From a virus, in the IMG/VR virus record IMGVR_UViG_3300024346_000297, positions 1 to 32,337 of that record: 32,337 nucleotides of DNA. One strand, given 5' to 3'. Every line of letters starts with the position of its first letter. Position 1 is the stretch's first letter. Under the pieces are notes generated by a model. The model saw nothing but the letters and a program-made list of their open reading frames with translations, searched no databases and was not told the DNA's origin. Both the position numbers and the translations under genes were made by a program. Below are positions 27,401-32,337 of this stretch, piece after piece.

Positions 27401-28831
27401 CAATACTCGCATTCCGGCAGCAAGGTCTACTCCGTCAATATTATACCCTAACTGACCTTCAACGGTTGAAAATACATCTTTAGTAAATGTATCAACTAAT
27501 GTAACGTTGGCTTTTACTTGATGCCCAAAATTAAATAATTTTAGTCCGACATTAAACTCAATAATAGGACGTATTGCTCGGGCTGCTTGATCAAGAGATG
27601 GAACTTGCCCAACTGCTGTTGCGGCAGCTATGATCACATCTTGATGAAACCATCGATTGTATCGACTCCACGGATTTCTATCTGGAGTACCTCGAGCAAC
27701 TAATATGTAGTCCTTATATTGCGGGAAGGATGTGGCAGTACTGAACGGGCTTTGGTCAAAGGGCTCATCATCAAATAATAATGCCCTTTCTTGAGAATAT
27801 GCACTAATAATTTCCAAATCAGTTTCTGCAACTAATCGAATTGCAGTTCCTACCCCCTCTACATACCAATAGCCTGTTGCATAGTTTATAGGAAAAATGT
27901 TACCTTCAAATTTTAATTTCATTCCGTTTGATAAAGGAATGCCGTTACTCATAGTATATGTTTGTTTGCCTAAAATATCAGCATCAACATTTAAATATGT
28001 GTTTTCATCAATATCTAATACATGGAATACTCCACCAGTATCAACACTGTTTTCGCTAACATAATATAATACATCAGGTGAATTAACCCCTACAGTAAAT
28101 GTTATTGTGCCTGATTCAACTGCAGAATTAGAAACTCCAATGGTATACCTATCTAGCGTGCCTGCTACCCTAGCAGTTTTAATACTAAACGGATTGCCTG
28201 GAGAGTTAATAATAAATGTATATGTTTGACCCCTATACAAAGTTAGAGTAGGATTGCGTGTTAGTCCATCAGGTGAGAATAAAAATGCATAATTGTCTGA
28301 TTCATCAACTGCATCAACGGTATATGTACTTTCTATATCTAGTTGCTGTCCGGTAATGCTAATTGGTGCTGGGCCATACGGTAACCAGTAGTATTGTTGG
28401 TAATTAACAAATTTATCCCAGTTAATATGTGGATTCCACGAGTATGATTCTTGACTGTTTAATTTTTCATGATTTAATGCATTGCCGCCAAGAACATCAA
28501 CATGATTTATATGATCAATATAGTCTTTGTAAAAATTAGTATTTCCAAGATAGTCTCGAATAACTGCCGCTGGTTCTAATTGATAATTTTGTCGTGTGGT
28601 ATCAGCAGCTTTTACAAAAATATCATCCGATGTTATTGCCTTGGCCGTTTGTCGACCAATATAGCCATTAATTTTTTTAACCGCACCTGGCTGGGTTAGT
28701 TGATCCAACGTTGCTTGTAAAAACTTTTTATTACTATCTGTTCTAAAAACTCTTGGCAACAAGTTTGCCGAATCTCTGTTGTCAGCACTTGACAGCGGCA
28801 GGCCTGATTCGTTCTGATCATTATTTGCCAT
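15410..28831 (-). CDS. giant virion/baseplate protein in the position of T4 gp7, 4473 aa
   Basis: One uninterrupted frame of 13.4 kb, against 1032 residues for T4 gp7 that occupies this position after gp6. The N-terminus ('VFRTDSNKKFLQATLDQL', 'WNPHINWDKFVNYQQYYW') and the block around 1855-1895 ('EQQKFAQHLIGYQKRQYL') resemble large structural proteins of T4-like marine phages. Regions in order: a Trp-rich segment (~1165-1235); two CBM5/12-like modules (~1523-1568 and 1785-1828); a seven-blade FG-GAP-like propeller (~2210-2561); glycine-rich repeats (~2960-3010 and 3325-3380); a helical stretch (~3148-3265); a run of beta modules (~3720-4260); and a 'YGERIEYF...RRGTLGTG...H' segment (~4290-4335). 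GGGAG precedes the ATG, which shares a base with the gp6 stop. A virion role is well supported by context, and domain roles are inferred. Confidence 0.8.
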   Translation of the reverse strand: MANNDQNESGLPLSSADNRDSANLLPRVFRTDSNKKFLQATLDQLTQPGAVKKINGYIGRQTAKAITSDDIFVKAADTTRQNYQLEPAAVIRDYLGNTNFYKDYIDHINHVDVLGGNALNHEKLNSQESYSWNPHINWDKFVNYQQYYWLPYGPAPISITGQQLDIESTYTVDAVDESDNYAFLFSPDGLTRNPTLTLYRGQTYTFIINSPGNPFSIKTARVAGTLDRYTIGVSNSAVESGTITFTVGVNSPDVLYYVSENSVDTGGVFHVLDIDENTYLNVDADILGKQTYTMSNGIPLSNGMKLKFEGNIFPINYATGYWYVEGVGTAIRLVAETDLEIISAYSQERALLFDDEPFDQSPFSTATSFPQYKDYILVARGTPDRNPWSRYNRWFHQDVIIAAATAVGQVPSLDQAARAIRPIIEFNVGLKLFNFGHQVKANVTLVDTFTKDVFSTVEGQLGYNIDGVDLAAGMRVLFTADTDSLVKDRIFNINFVNITVPGRQIGFYALSGVDTDTNIITIETNTLTNSIGHGLTTGNQILYLNNGNADISGLINRKAYYVLVLNTTQIKLYTDKNLTVVADIFATGSDVHKLEVFSGYRRQINLVEADDSIPLVNETLLVEQGTVNQGLMYWYTGTTWKIGQTKTEVNQPPLFDVFAASGNSYGNALVYDGTTFAGTKLFSYKVGTGTTDTELGFPLSYQNINNIGDIAFEFNLLSDTFKYKNVVDIITQPTDVGFLKSISNLTTFNYVNGWKTTLITNLQPIIRIFKESGLVNNFPVDVYSNVDKLVDLEVRVYINGKRQPRSNYTITENSVRKYILLTTNVALTDVVTLKCFSAQQKNNNGYYEIPVNLQNNPLNNNLSEFTLGQVIDHVDTIIDNISAFVGTYPGTGNLRDIGNVTAYGTRFIQHSGPVNLSLYHLGTPTANVFKALEQARDDYSKFKRAFIVTATSSGIDTDPRRHVDHVLAELAKDKSTSRPYYLSDMFGYAASSIFEYTVLDARTKIYPLNAVFNLTVLSNKAVNLYLNDVQLVEGQDYVFGTDVFFEILTDLTDGDIIMAVEYESTDGSFCPATPTKLGLYPKFVPSKFVDTTYAVPTEVIQGHDGSITIAFGDYRDDLILELEKRIFNNIKVQYNPDIFNIYDYVPGYDRATVYSKDEYESILGTFFYQWTSNVGQDFTKQNIEWWNRLDPFTFNYRGNYSPNGYPVPAYWRGIYRWLLDTDRPHTHPWECLGFSLAPTWWQEVYGPVPYTSDNLIMWDDIRQGIVREPGQPIRRLDKFAKSILAHGVPVDENGELQDPVNSNFVNGPIKPTAEGYYTFGDVGPVESAWRRSGHYPFAIIQAALLMQPNRVLGTCLDRSRTVRNLSNQLVYSETGLRIRLADIVLPSTATSTQRVSTSGLINYIVDYLTNDTTVLISQYQTDLDTLTNNLGVKLGGFTAKNKFKLLLDSKSPTSTGSIFIPEENYTVFLNTSSAVKKVVYSGVVITKHVDGFEITGYYNEQPYFNYYPWLESARTINVGGISESYIIWSAGKRYVAGGIVYYGNQYYRVNVVHTSTDTFDATLFSRLAVLPVSGGRDANIRKSWDTTLPLTLGYGTKLATVQEVVDFLQGYGAYLSNQGFVFDDFNTTLKAITNWETAVKEFMFWTTQNWSAGAVLSVSPAANRITLSTTNSVVNDLLDPFYGYKIFRVDGQKLEPEFTNTYRNDDENQFSITPTSTTHGIYGAVFYMIQKEHVMILDNRTLFNDVIYDLEPGYRQERIKVIGYLSQSWKGGFNIPGFIFDQARIYDWTPWTDYKLGDIVKYKEFYYSALSTLPGVQKFNAANWSLLAEKPTAKMSANWDYRAEQFTDFYDLDTDNFDAEQQKFAQHLIGYQKRQYLENIIKDDVSQYKFYQGMIIEKGTQNVLNKLFDVLSADGVESLTFNEEWAVRVGSYGAVTAFDETEFILDESQFKINPQPVELVSTIDSAVVDFVYRQRPSDIYIKPLGYNNDIWTVTGTKQFLRTPGFVRYEDVNLSVDTLDVTLLNDISIFTEGDYVWCAFENKLNSFKERWNVYRFTQSAFTVTKAEYFYNSTSKIGEIVLTCNIIPNVVAGDIVGLTNVAVPKDGFYTVYSVGVERVGSTPGASTPRKIVIRTVATGWSPLPEPPAIVLYQFVPCLFDTIDNVNNNLPTSIKPSELLWTKDSGNGTWGVYENNTIYNSFNIDLTTIPDLTGLNFGKKVTVSQTGTTAIVTDAAQVIILERQNVSGTYNTTIGTQVYKWIQTHSLVIDSSIADIATQEFGAETALSADGKWLAIAASSASNVNGSGFNNQGYVSLYYKAAGNRYTFVNYIISQTPAADKQFGTKLAFAKNGTTYILAVSSIDAVYFYQATGNSSWANYVNSLLITDVENITMSATGNRFAAAVPSAVSNKGQVKLYTLTLNNYVLSTTLSGIASSDRFGKSISLAQSSQYIAIGSDIGNVYIYNTTSASTPYQIITSLTKDIGDQFGTTVQFTNNDTTLVVFATSASRVDIYDLYGTKFLYGESVTSTAVSYGASIATGNNTILVGAPNFNSSAGTMFSYVKSPVLKSWTLKVYEQPRPNISNVKKAYLYNKITNTIVTYLDVVDPIQGKIPGIADQEIRYKTYFDPATYSVGTSAVNVDSGLNWTTAQVGMLWWNLTRAKFLDNQGGEVVYRSTTWNKLYKTASIDIYEWVETKYLPSEWNNLADTTKGLAAGISGTSLYGDTVYSVKNKYDTVGQRLIPTYYFWVKNKKITPNAAGRTIAADKISSLISDPIGYGYTCVAPTGTNSFSLVNFANLLEGTDIVLNFQTWLIENHDINMHSQWKIISEHPNTTIPKNIENKWIDSLIGKDSNDRVIPDTNLPVKNRYGIEFRPRQGMFVNRVEALKQYIERVNAILMENLIVDDFDISDLMLSDPAPSTVSGLWDTVIDLDTELRFIGTASLVQATLTAVTENGIITDILIDNPGYGYKNPPLIKIVSSGIGAVLFPILDTAGRIISVTIQNAGRGYFSETMLIVRPHAVLVSSDTSSFDKWSIYEWTARDSSWNRIRSQSFDVTKFWTYADWYATGYTQFTKIDYLVDNTYYLVTLSANIGSIVKVKNIGSGGWLLLEKYDNLTTIDYTQNYKVVGRQSGTIQFASNIYTFINSSVGFDNQLFDASLYDNYAAAELRIIINSIKDKIFVDNLRVEYLKLFFSSLRYVMHEQIFIDWAFKTSFVKATHNVGELKEKVTYNNDNLSNFEDYINEVKPYRTKIREYVSSYNKTDYARQSTTDFDLIPLVTENLTVTPMNVTVANNGTIDASSNSILAYPWKHWYDHVGFTIQSIEIFNGGSGYINQPVVKIESGFGTGASAKAYISNGKVNRIDLISGGTRYLKAPIITLDGGLSETGTAATAIAIIESEVVRANKIAIKFDRITRDYHISEKTETETLLGTGSRVQFALKWSPRIEIGSASIKLYPAGINPNTPGVTGIDILRGEYTLSTRKSTSRGYTSYSGLLTLDTAPTVGETIRITYEKNFEHMSAADRINFFYEPTSGMLGKDLAQLMNGIDYSGVQLQGLGFGATGGWDALPWFTDEWDGFDPIYDDRIITASTGLYTYDLQYAPSVGELVNVYISRYNPTATVNIISATESALSNKSVWITTAIVHGFTADMFVTIAGVTAGNYNGTYRIRQIISENTFSISLDKVVVLGTGGTVYGYTYSAPVRLDDPAYNTPQQTNLDAIMNSIVGNGTTEIFTLPNSNLTINNKDKVIFRKSTSDGSILPRPNDYDTQLQGGAFNGSVLTTATGYAPADINIDGDDFVTPATSYAPEEIVPGQITDALAIKVYHRPEGGAPNILFKNYIGNGVTNTFIIGQYFATDRAVIVKVGNVIIEQIAYTIDWASNSVIFDTAPLANSVVSIISVGFNSENILDLDHFVADGTTTEYVTRAPWIDGELTSTVLVNGIVPTYELFRTDNTYDSPNRVAIRFSSSVEADSLINYMIDTGTTVQTASVVKSQLITTNGTARVYNLDNLNSGVLPGNRLQPYETNVIVRKGQEILRPSTVIYFTMANDVLSYTIPAHKFATYSISSNNIRVYADSNVLTPGVGYIVDLLGITIEISQSSYIAGAKLAVVINVDFDYAITDAGTIEFSTLYPANTDIEIISFYNHMLLDIDRTTDIMIPSTTLTPGTTDYYEFTNKLGGYFTLRRSSVSDDFVWIIKNGTLLTHSVDYAVDDDRVTVRLKDSLESTDVVQVMLFSDQTVRSTFGFMQFKDMLNRVHYKRLRAEKASVLASNLTQSDIQITVVDGSVFSLPNPALNLPGIIEIYGERIEYFTKVGNVLGQLRRGTLGTGTPAVHLAGQTVQDIGPTETIPYADKIIIDTVISNGVTTNLGNLSYTPLDINEVDVFVSGYKLKKAEYELFEETNGYPYSTEGDSTFSAEFSVDGTTNRITVTNAAAEGTEVVIVKKELTLWNDPGKSLARSNNKIANFLKENVTVWPR

Positions 28832-31800
28832 TAGTAACTCCCACTGGTAATAGACTGTGTACTTAAAATAGTTGGCGTTGTAGTTATTGCGCCAGCACTG
28901 TTAATTTTACTAGCAGTTACAGCCGATATAATTTCAAGATTATCGATGGTTGCACCGTTAATAAAAATTTGATCTTTTTCTGATCTTATTTCATATAGGC
29001 CGCCAAACGATAGCGTATTATCTTTAGGCACTATTAAAAAGTTTACAATGTTAGGAGTTAATTTACTCATTATATAAGATGATAGTTCGCTAAAATAAAA
29101 GCTGTCGCCAAAGTCCCAGTTTTCAAGCGAAAAGAATTCATTAATTGATGACAAGACTCTTGATTTAATATCGTTATCACTGATGACAACTTCTGCATTT
29201 TTTACAATCTTAAATGTTGCTTGCACGTCTGAAGAAGCTTTTTCGCCAAATAATACTTTATATTTCACTGGGTGATAAATTAATTCATCACTTATCGATT
29301 TGATCTTGTTAAGGTCTGTGGCCAATAATGTGTACAAATAATCAGTGCTTGGCGGCCGCGGTTCAGTAGATATTGTTCCTGCTAACCACTGACGATATAT
29401 TTTATCATATTGCTTAGTTAATATAAATGTATCAATGATATTGGTCAATCCTGGATCTATACGAGACTCATAATCTGCATTATGAATATATTGGAACTTA
29501 ATATCTCTACGACCAGAATATACTTTATAATTTAATGATGATGTAAACGTAGAAGTAATCTTGTTAAGTTGTTTAATAGCACCAATATCTTTAAAATAAA
29601 AATATTGTTTGTCAACATAACTAGAAACTAATGTTGGTTGAGTGTTTACAATTAATACTGTATTGTTACTATTATCAAATAATCGATAATCTTCTTGTCC
29701 CTGAGCAATAATATATCGTTCAAGTATTACATATTTTTTATTGTCTGGAGAGTTAGTTATATCTACAATTTCTTCAAATAGGCTAGGATTATCTACTACA
29801 CTGTCGTCGTCAGAATCGCTAAAAGTAACTTGAATTTTCTTTGTATCAACATACCCGTCAAGTCCGGTATATTCCTCAGTAATTTCCCAATCACGATCAT
29901 AGGTAAATGAGTTAACAAAACTTGGAGGTGCAGTATTAATGCCTAGCACCTTGATTTTATCTTTCACAACGGTGTTGGTCCTGGTATCATAAATTTTATC
30001 GCTAGCATCAAAGAAGAATCGAATCTGAGCATCACTTTCAAAAATATATCTAATTAATCTCGATGTTACTGTGTAAAACTCAGTATCAGTAGTAAACAAT
30101 AATAACCAACTAGAATCTTTTTGTTGGTTTGAGTTATTACCCTGATTAGCAGTATTAAAATTATCTAAGGTATTTAAATTTACTTCAAATACAATTTTCC
30201 AAGTGGATGTTTCAATATCATATCGTAATCCGAACGGTTTATTTGAAAACATTAAATCTACCATAGTAGCAATAGTAGTTGTATTGATTGAAGATTTCCA
30301 TGCTGGGATAAGTTCTAATAACACTGCGCCTGTTGGGATAACGTCATTTAACACAACAGTGCCCGAACCGTCAATAAGTGTTCCGTCTCCGCCACTAGTT
30401 CCGTCTCCAACAACAGATATTACTTTTGCCCATAAGATAGAAGTTAAATTTGCAGAGGTTGCAGAACCTAAAACTATTGCATTATCATTAGTTTTATCAA
30501 AATAATATCCAGACGGTGCTGTAAATTTTAATAGGGCACCAGGAGTTACAAATCGTAAATTAGTATTAGTATACGAGCCTAACTGGTACGGCGCAGCAAG
30601 TTCTCCAATGTATCCAGTTGTTTGATTAGTATCTACTGTATTACTGTACCAGTTAACATCTAACGAATCAGTGGCAATTCTAAAGAATTTTGAGTAATAA
30701 AAATCACGTAGTTGAGTAGTTTTTAAAGTTTCATATATTTGATTATAAATTACTGCTTCAATATCTGTACGGGTTGCAAACGTAAATCTAAAACTAGTAG
30801 TATATTCTTCTTTATATATTGCGCCGTCATCGCCGAACAGGTTCGTTTTACTATATTTGCCAGTTGGATCAACTAGATCAAAGTATCTGCTAATACCGCT
30901 GGCACTTCTATTGACTGCTTTAACTTTAACAACATCTTGATTAACGCCTAGTGGACTTAGGTTATAATCTTCAGCAGTTATCATTCTATTTTGAGTATAA
31001 TAGGTAGCAGGGGCATTATTTTTAATGCTGGTATTTGATTCAGCTTCTGCTGCATTGCCCACTGATGTTTGTAAACTTAATGTTAACGTTAAAGTTTCCG
31101 CTTGACCAACATTAGACACATATGGAATTGAGATACCTACATTTTTTACATCGCGGGGGTTAATGGTGTAGCTAATGCCGTTGCTTGCACGATAGTAAAC
31201 TCTAAATGTTCCACGAGGTAAATTACCAAATGTACCATCACTGAAAACTAAACTTACTCGATCATTAGATCGAGTAGTGACATTATAAATGTTTCTAATA
31301 GATTTATTCAAACTATTATAGATAATATTGTTGCCTTCAAGGCTTGGAACTTTTGCCCAATATTCTGACTCAACGCCATTTTGATCTAAACGATATAACC
31401 ATACATCAGTGTTGTTAACGTTGATTGCGTCAAGGTCAACCGTTTCATTTGTAGCAGGCTGATCAATAGTAAATGTACCTTGATTTAATAGGCCTTGTCT
31501 GAAATGCAGAAAGAACCCGCTGCTACTACTACCGGCGCCTCGACCGTCATTTCTATAGACAAATGCCATTCTATTGCCAATAGTAGGCGGCTCTTCGTAT
31601 ATTTCTTCGCCGCCGTTGAACGTAGTAGATACTACTTCAAAGGTCATATTTCTTCCGTCAATTGCTTTGGCAAAACTGTACACAGGTACATTAACATTAG
31701 ATCCTTGGAATCGATATTGCTCTGTGGAAATACCATATACATCCGCTTTATCGTCAGGATTTCCAAACTGGCGGGTTGCAGGCAATGCTGCATTTATAAC

Positions 31801-32274
31801 TTTGATAAATTGATCATACCAGTTGGGGTTAGCTGGGTCGTTCCAACCAATAACTTGATTTGCAAGATTTCTGCCGTTAGAGTCAACTACTGTTTGAGTA
31901 GTTTGTACTGCTGTAAATTTCAATAGACCGGATCCTGCAATATTACGTTTTGGGTTGTAACTAAGCAAGCGGGCTAGACGTAATACGCTGTCACGACGCT
32001 CTGCTAACTCTAAAAAGTTTTCGCGAGCGTTTAAATCTGTACGAAAACTGATGCTTTGGCCAAGGAACGCAATTAGATCAATAAGGGCTAAGTATTCTGA
32101 GCTTTCAATGTAATCGTTAAAATCTTCCGGATAGTTTTCACGGATATAATTAATCATTACTCTGCGAAGATTTTCAAAGTCGTAGCTTTGGAAATCTGCA
32201 TTACGAAACGTCTGGTATATACGTTTCCAATCTTCTGCTACCAGTAATCTATTTTGTCGATCAGTTGCTGACAT
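28831..32274 (-). CDS. 6: baseplate wedge subunit, T4 gp6-like, 1147 aa
   Basis: Residues 15-110 carry the block known from gp6 of T4-like marine phages: 'FRNADFQSYDFENLRRVM', 'YIESSEYLALIDLIAFLGQ' and 'LNARENFLELAERRDSVLRL'. The C-terminal region from about 1049 ('NWDFGDSFYFSELSSYI' with a following VP...FGGLYEI segment) is like the baseplate-J/gp6 ending. gp6 dimers form the ring of wedges that holds the baseplate together. At 1147 residues it is much longer than T4 gp6 (660), the extra length being in the middle. AAGGG precedes the ATG, and a late-promoter-like site lies 19 bases upstream. It is followed directly by the giant protein gene. Confidence 0.9.
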   Translation of the reverse strand: MSATDRQNRLLVAEDWKRIYQTFRNADFQSYDFENLRRVMINYIRENYPEDFNDYIESSEYLALIDLIAFLGQSISFRTDLNARENFLELAERRDSVLRLARLLSYNPKRNIAGSGLLKFTAVQTTQTVVDSNGRNLANQVIGWNDPANPNWYDQFIKVINAALPATRQFGNPDDKADVYGISTEQYRFQGSNVNVPVYSFAKAIDGRNMTFEVVSTTFNGGEEIYEEPPTIGNRMAFVYRNDGRGAGSSSSGFFLHFRQGLLNQGTFTIDQPATNETVDLDAINVNNTDVWLYRLDQNGVESEYWAKVPSLEGNNIIYNSLNKSIRNIYNVTTRSNDRVSLVFSDGTFGNLPRGTFRVYYRASNGISYTINPRDVKNVGISIPYVSNVGQAETLTLTLSLQTSVGNAAEAESNTSIKNNAPATYYTQNRMITAEDYNLSPLGVNQDVVKVKAVNRSASGISRYFDLVDPTGKYSKTNLFGDDGAIYKEEYTTSFRFTFATRTDIEAVIYNQIYETLKTTQLRDFYYSKFFRIATDSLDVNWYSNTVDTNQTTGYIGELAAPYQLGSYTNTNLRFVTPGALLKFTAPSGYYFDKTNDNAIVLGSATSANLTSILWAKVISVVGDGTSGGDGTLIDGSGTVVLNDVIPTGAVLLELIPAWKSSINTTTIATMVDLMFSNKPFGLRYDIETSTWKIVFEVNLNTLDNFNTANQGNNSNQQKDSSWLLLFTTDTEFYTVTSRLIRYIFESDAQIRFFFDASDKIYDTRTNTVVKDKIKVLGINTAPPSFVNSFTYDRDWEITEEYTGLDGYVDTKKIQVTFSDSDDDSVVDNPSLFEEIVDITNSPDNKKYVILERYIIAQGQEDYRLFDNSNNTVLIVNTQPTLVSSYVDKQYFYFKDIGAIKQLNKITSTFTSSLNYKVYSGRRDIKFQYIHNADYESRIDPGLTNIIDTFILTKQYDKIYRQWLAGTISTEPRPPSTDYLYTLLATDLNKIKSISDELIYHPVKYKVLFGEKASSDVQATFKIVKNAEVVISDNDIKSRVLSSINEFFSLENWDFGDSFYFSELSSYIMSKLTPNIVNFLIVPKDNTLSFGGLYEIRSEKDQIFINGATIDNLEIISAVTASKINSAGAITTTPTILSTQSITSGSY

Positions 32275-32293
32275 ACGCCCTTCCCAATTATTG

Positions 32294-32302
32294 AGTATTT
32301 AG
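32294..32302 (-). promoter_or_regulatory. T4-late-promoter-like site (CTAAATACT)
   Basis: The minus strand reads CTAAATACT, with the TAAATA core of the T4 late promoter. It sits 19 bases before the gp6 start in a 63-base non-coding end of the window. It is identical to the site before the 496-aa fibre gene. It would drive gp6 and the genes that follow. Confidence 0.48.
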
Positions 32303-32337
32303 CGTAGTTTATTATGTAGGAGTTTAATTCACAAGTC

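Noticed and set aside
31495-31926. 143-aa open frame on the plus strand inside gp6
   Set aside because: It lies antisense to the conserved gp6 coding region, with no plausible ribosome binding context or known domain.
1-32337. tRNA genes, CRISPR arrays, integrase or insertion sequence
   Set aside because: Gaps are all under 80 bases and none folds as a tRNA; no regularly spaced direct repeats, transposase or recombinase motifs were seen.

Overview
The window looks like part of the genome of a T4-like myovirus (contractile-tailed phage), probably of the marine or freshwater lineages that resemble cyanophages and Pelagibacter phages. The main grounds are a T4 gp6-type baseplate wedge protein, a gp12-type tail-collar fibre, a phage-style ThyX thymidylate synthase, and almost no intergenic space (many start/stop overlaps of 1 or 4 bases). 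The DNA is AT-rich by eye. I saw no rRNA, tRNA, CRISPR array, insertion sequence or integrase. The host cannot be named from the sequence.

Left arm, plus strand (1-4501): a metabolic and accessory operon. It begins inside a MoxR-like AAA+ ATPase gene. A gap of 76 bases then carries a consensus sigma-70 promoter folded around a UUCG hairpin. Next come a protein combining an HExxH metallopeptidase-like region with a VWA domain, a methyltransferase-like protein, four small conserved or unknown proteins, and ThyX. The ThyX gene overlaps the last minus-strand gene tail to tail.

Right arm, minus strand (32274 down to 4476): a virion operon followed by a sugar-transfer operon. In transcription order these are baseplate wedge gp6 (1147 aa), a 4473-aa structural protein in the position of T4 gp7, a 203-aa structural protein, three paralogous fibres (697, 372 and 496 aa) with a shared N-terminal anchor, and a 298-aa virion-like protein. 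A 13-bp hairpin separates these from a 115-aa protein, two GT8-like glycosyltransferases, a 205-aa unknown protein, and two members of a second glycosyltransferase-like family.

Working model (inference): gp6 and the 4473-aa protein build the baseplate periphery, the three fibres attach through a common N-terminal domain and differ in receptor-facing ends, and the adjacent sugar-transfer enzymes modify either host surface glycans or virion proteins. The most unusual object is the 4473-aa protein. It appears to contain a seven-bladed FG-GAP (integrin-like) propeller, two CBM5/12-like carbohydrate-binding modules and a long C-terminal run of beta modules. Three sites resembling T4 late promoters lie 19-21 bases upstream of structural gene starts and suggest how the virion genes are switched on late.
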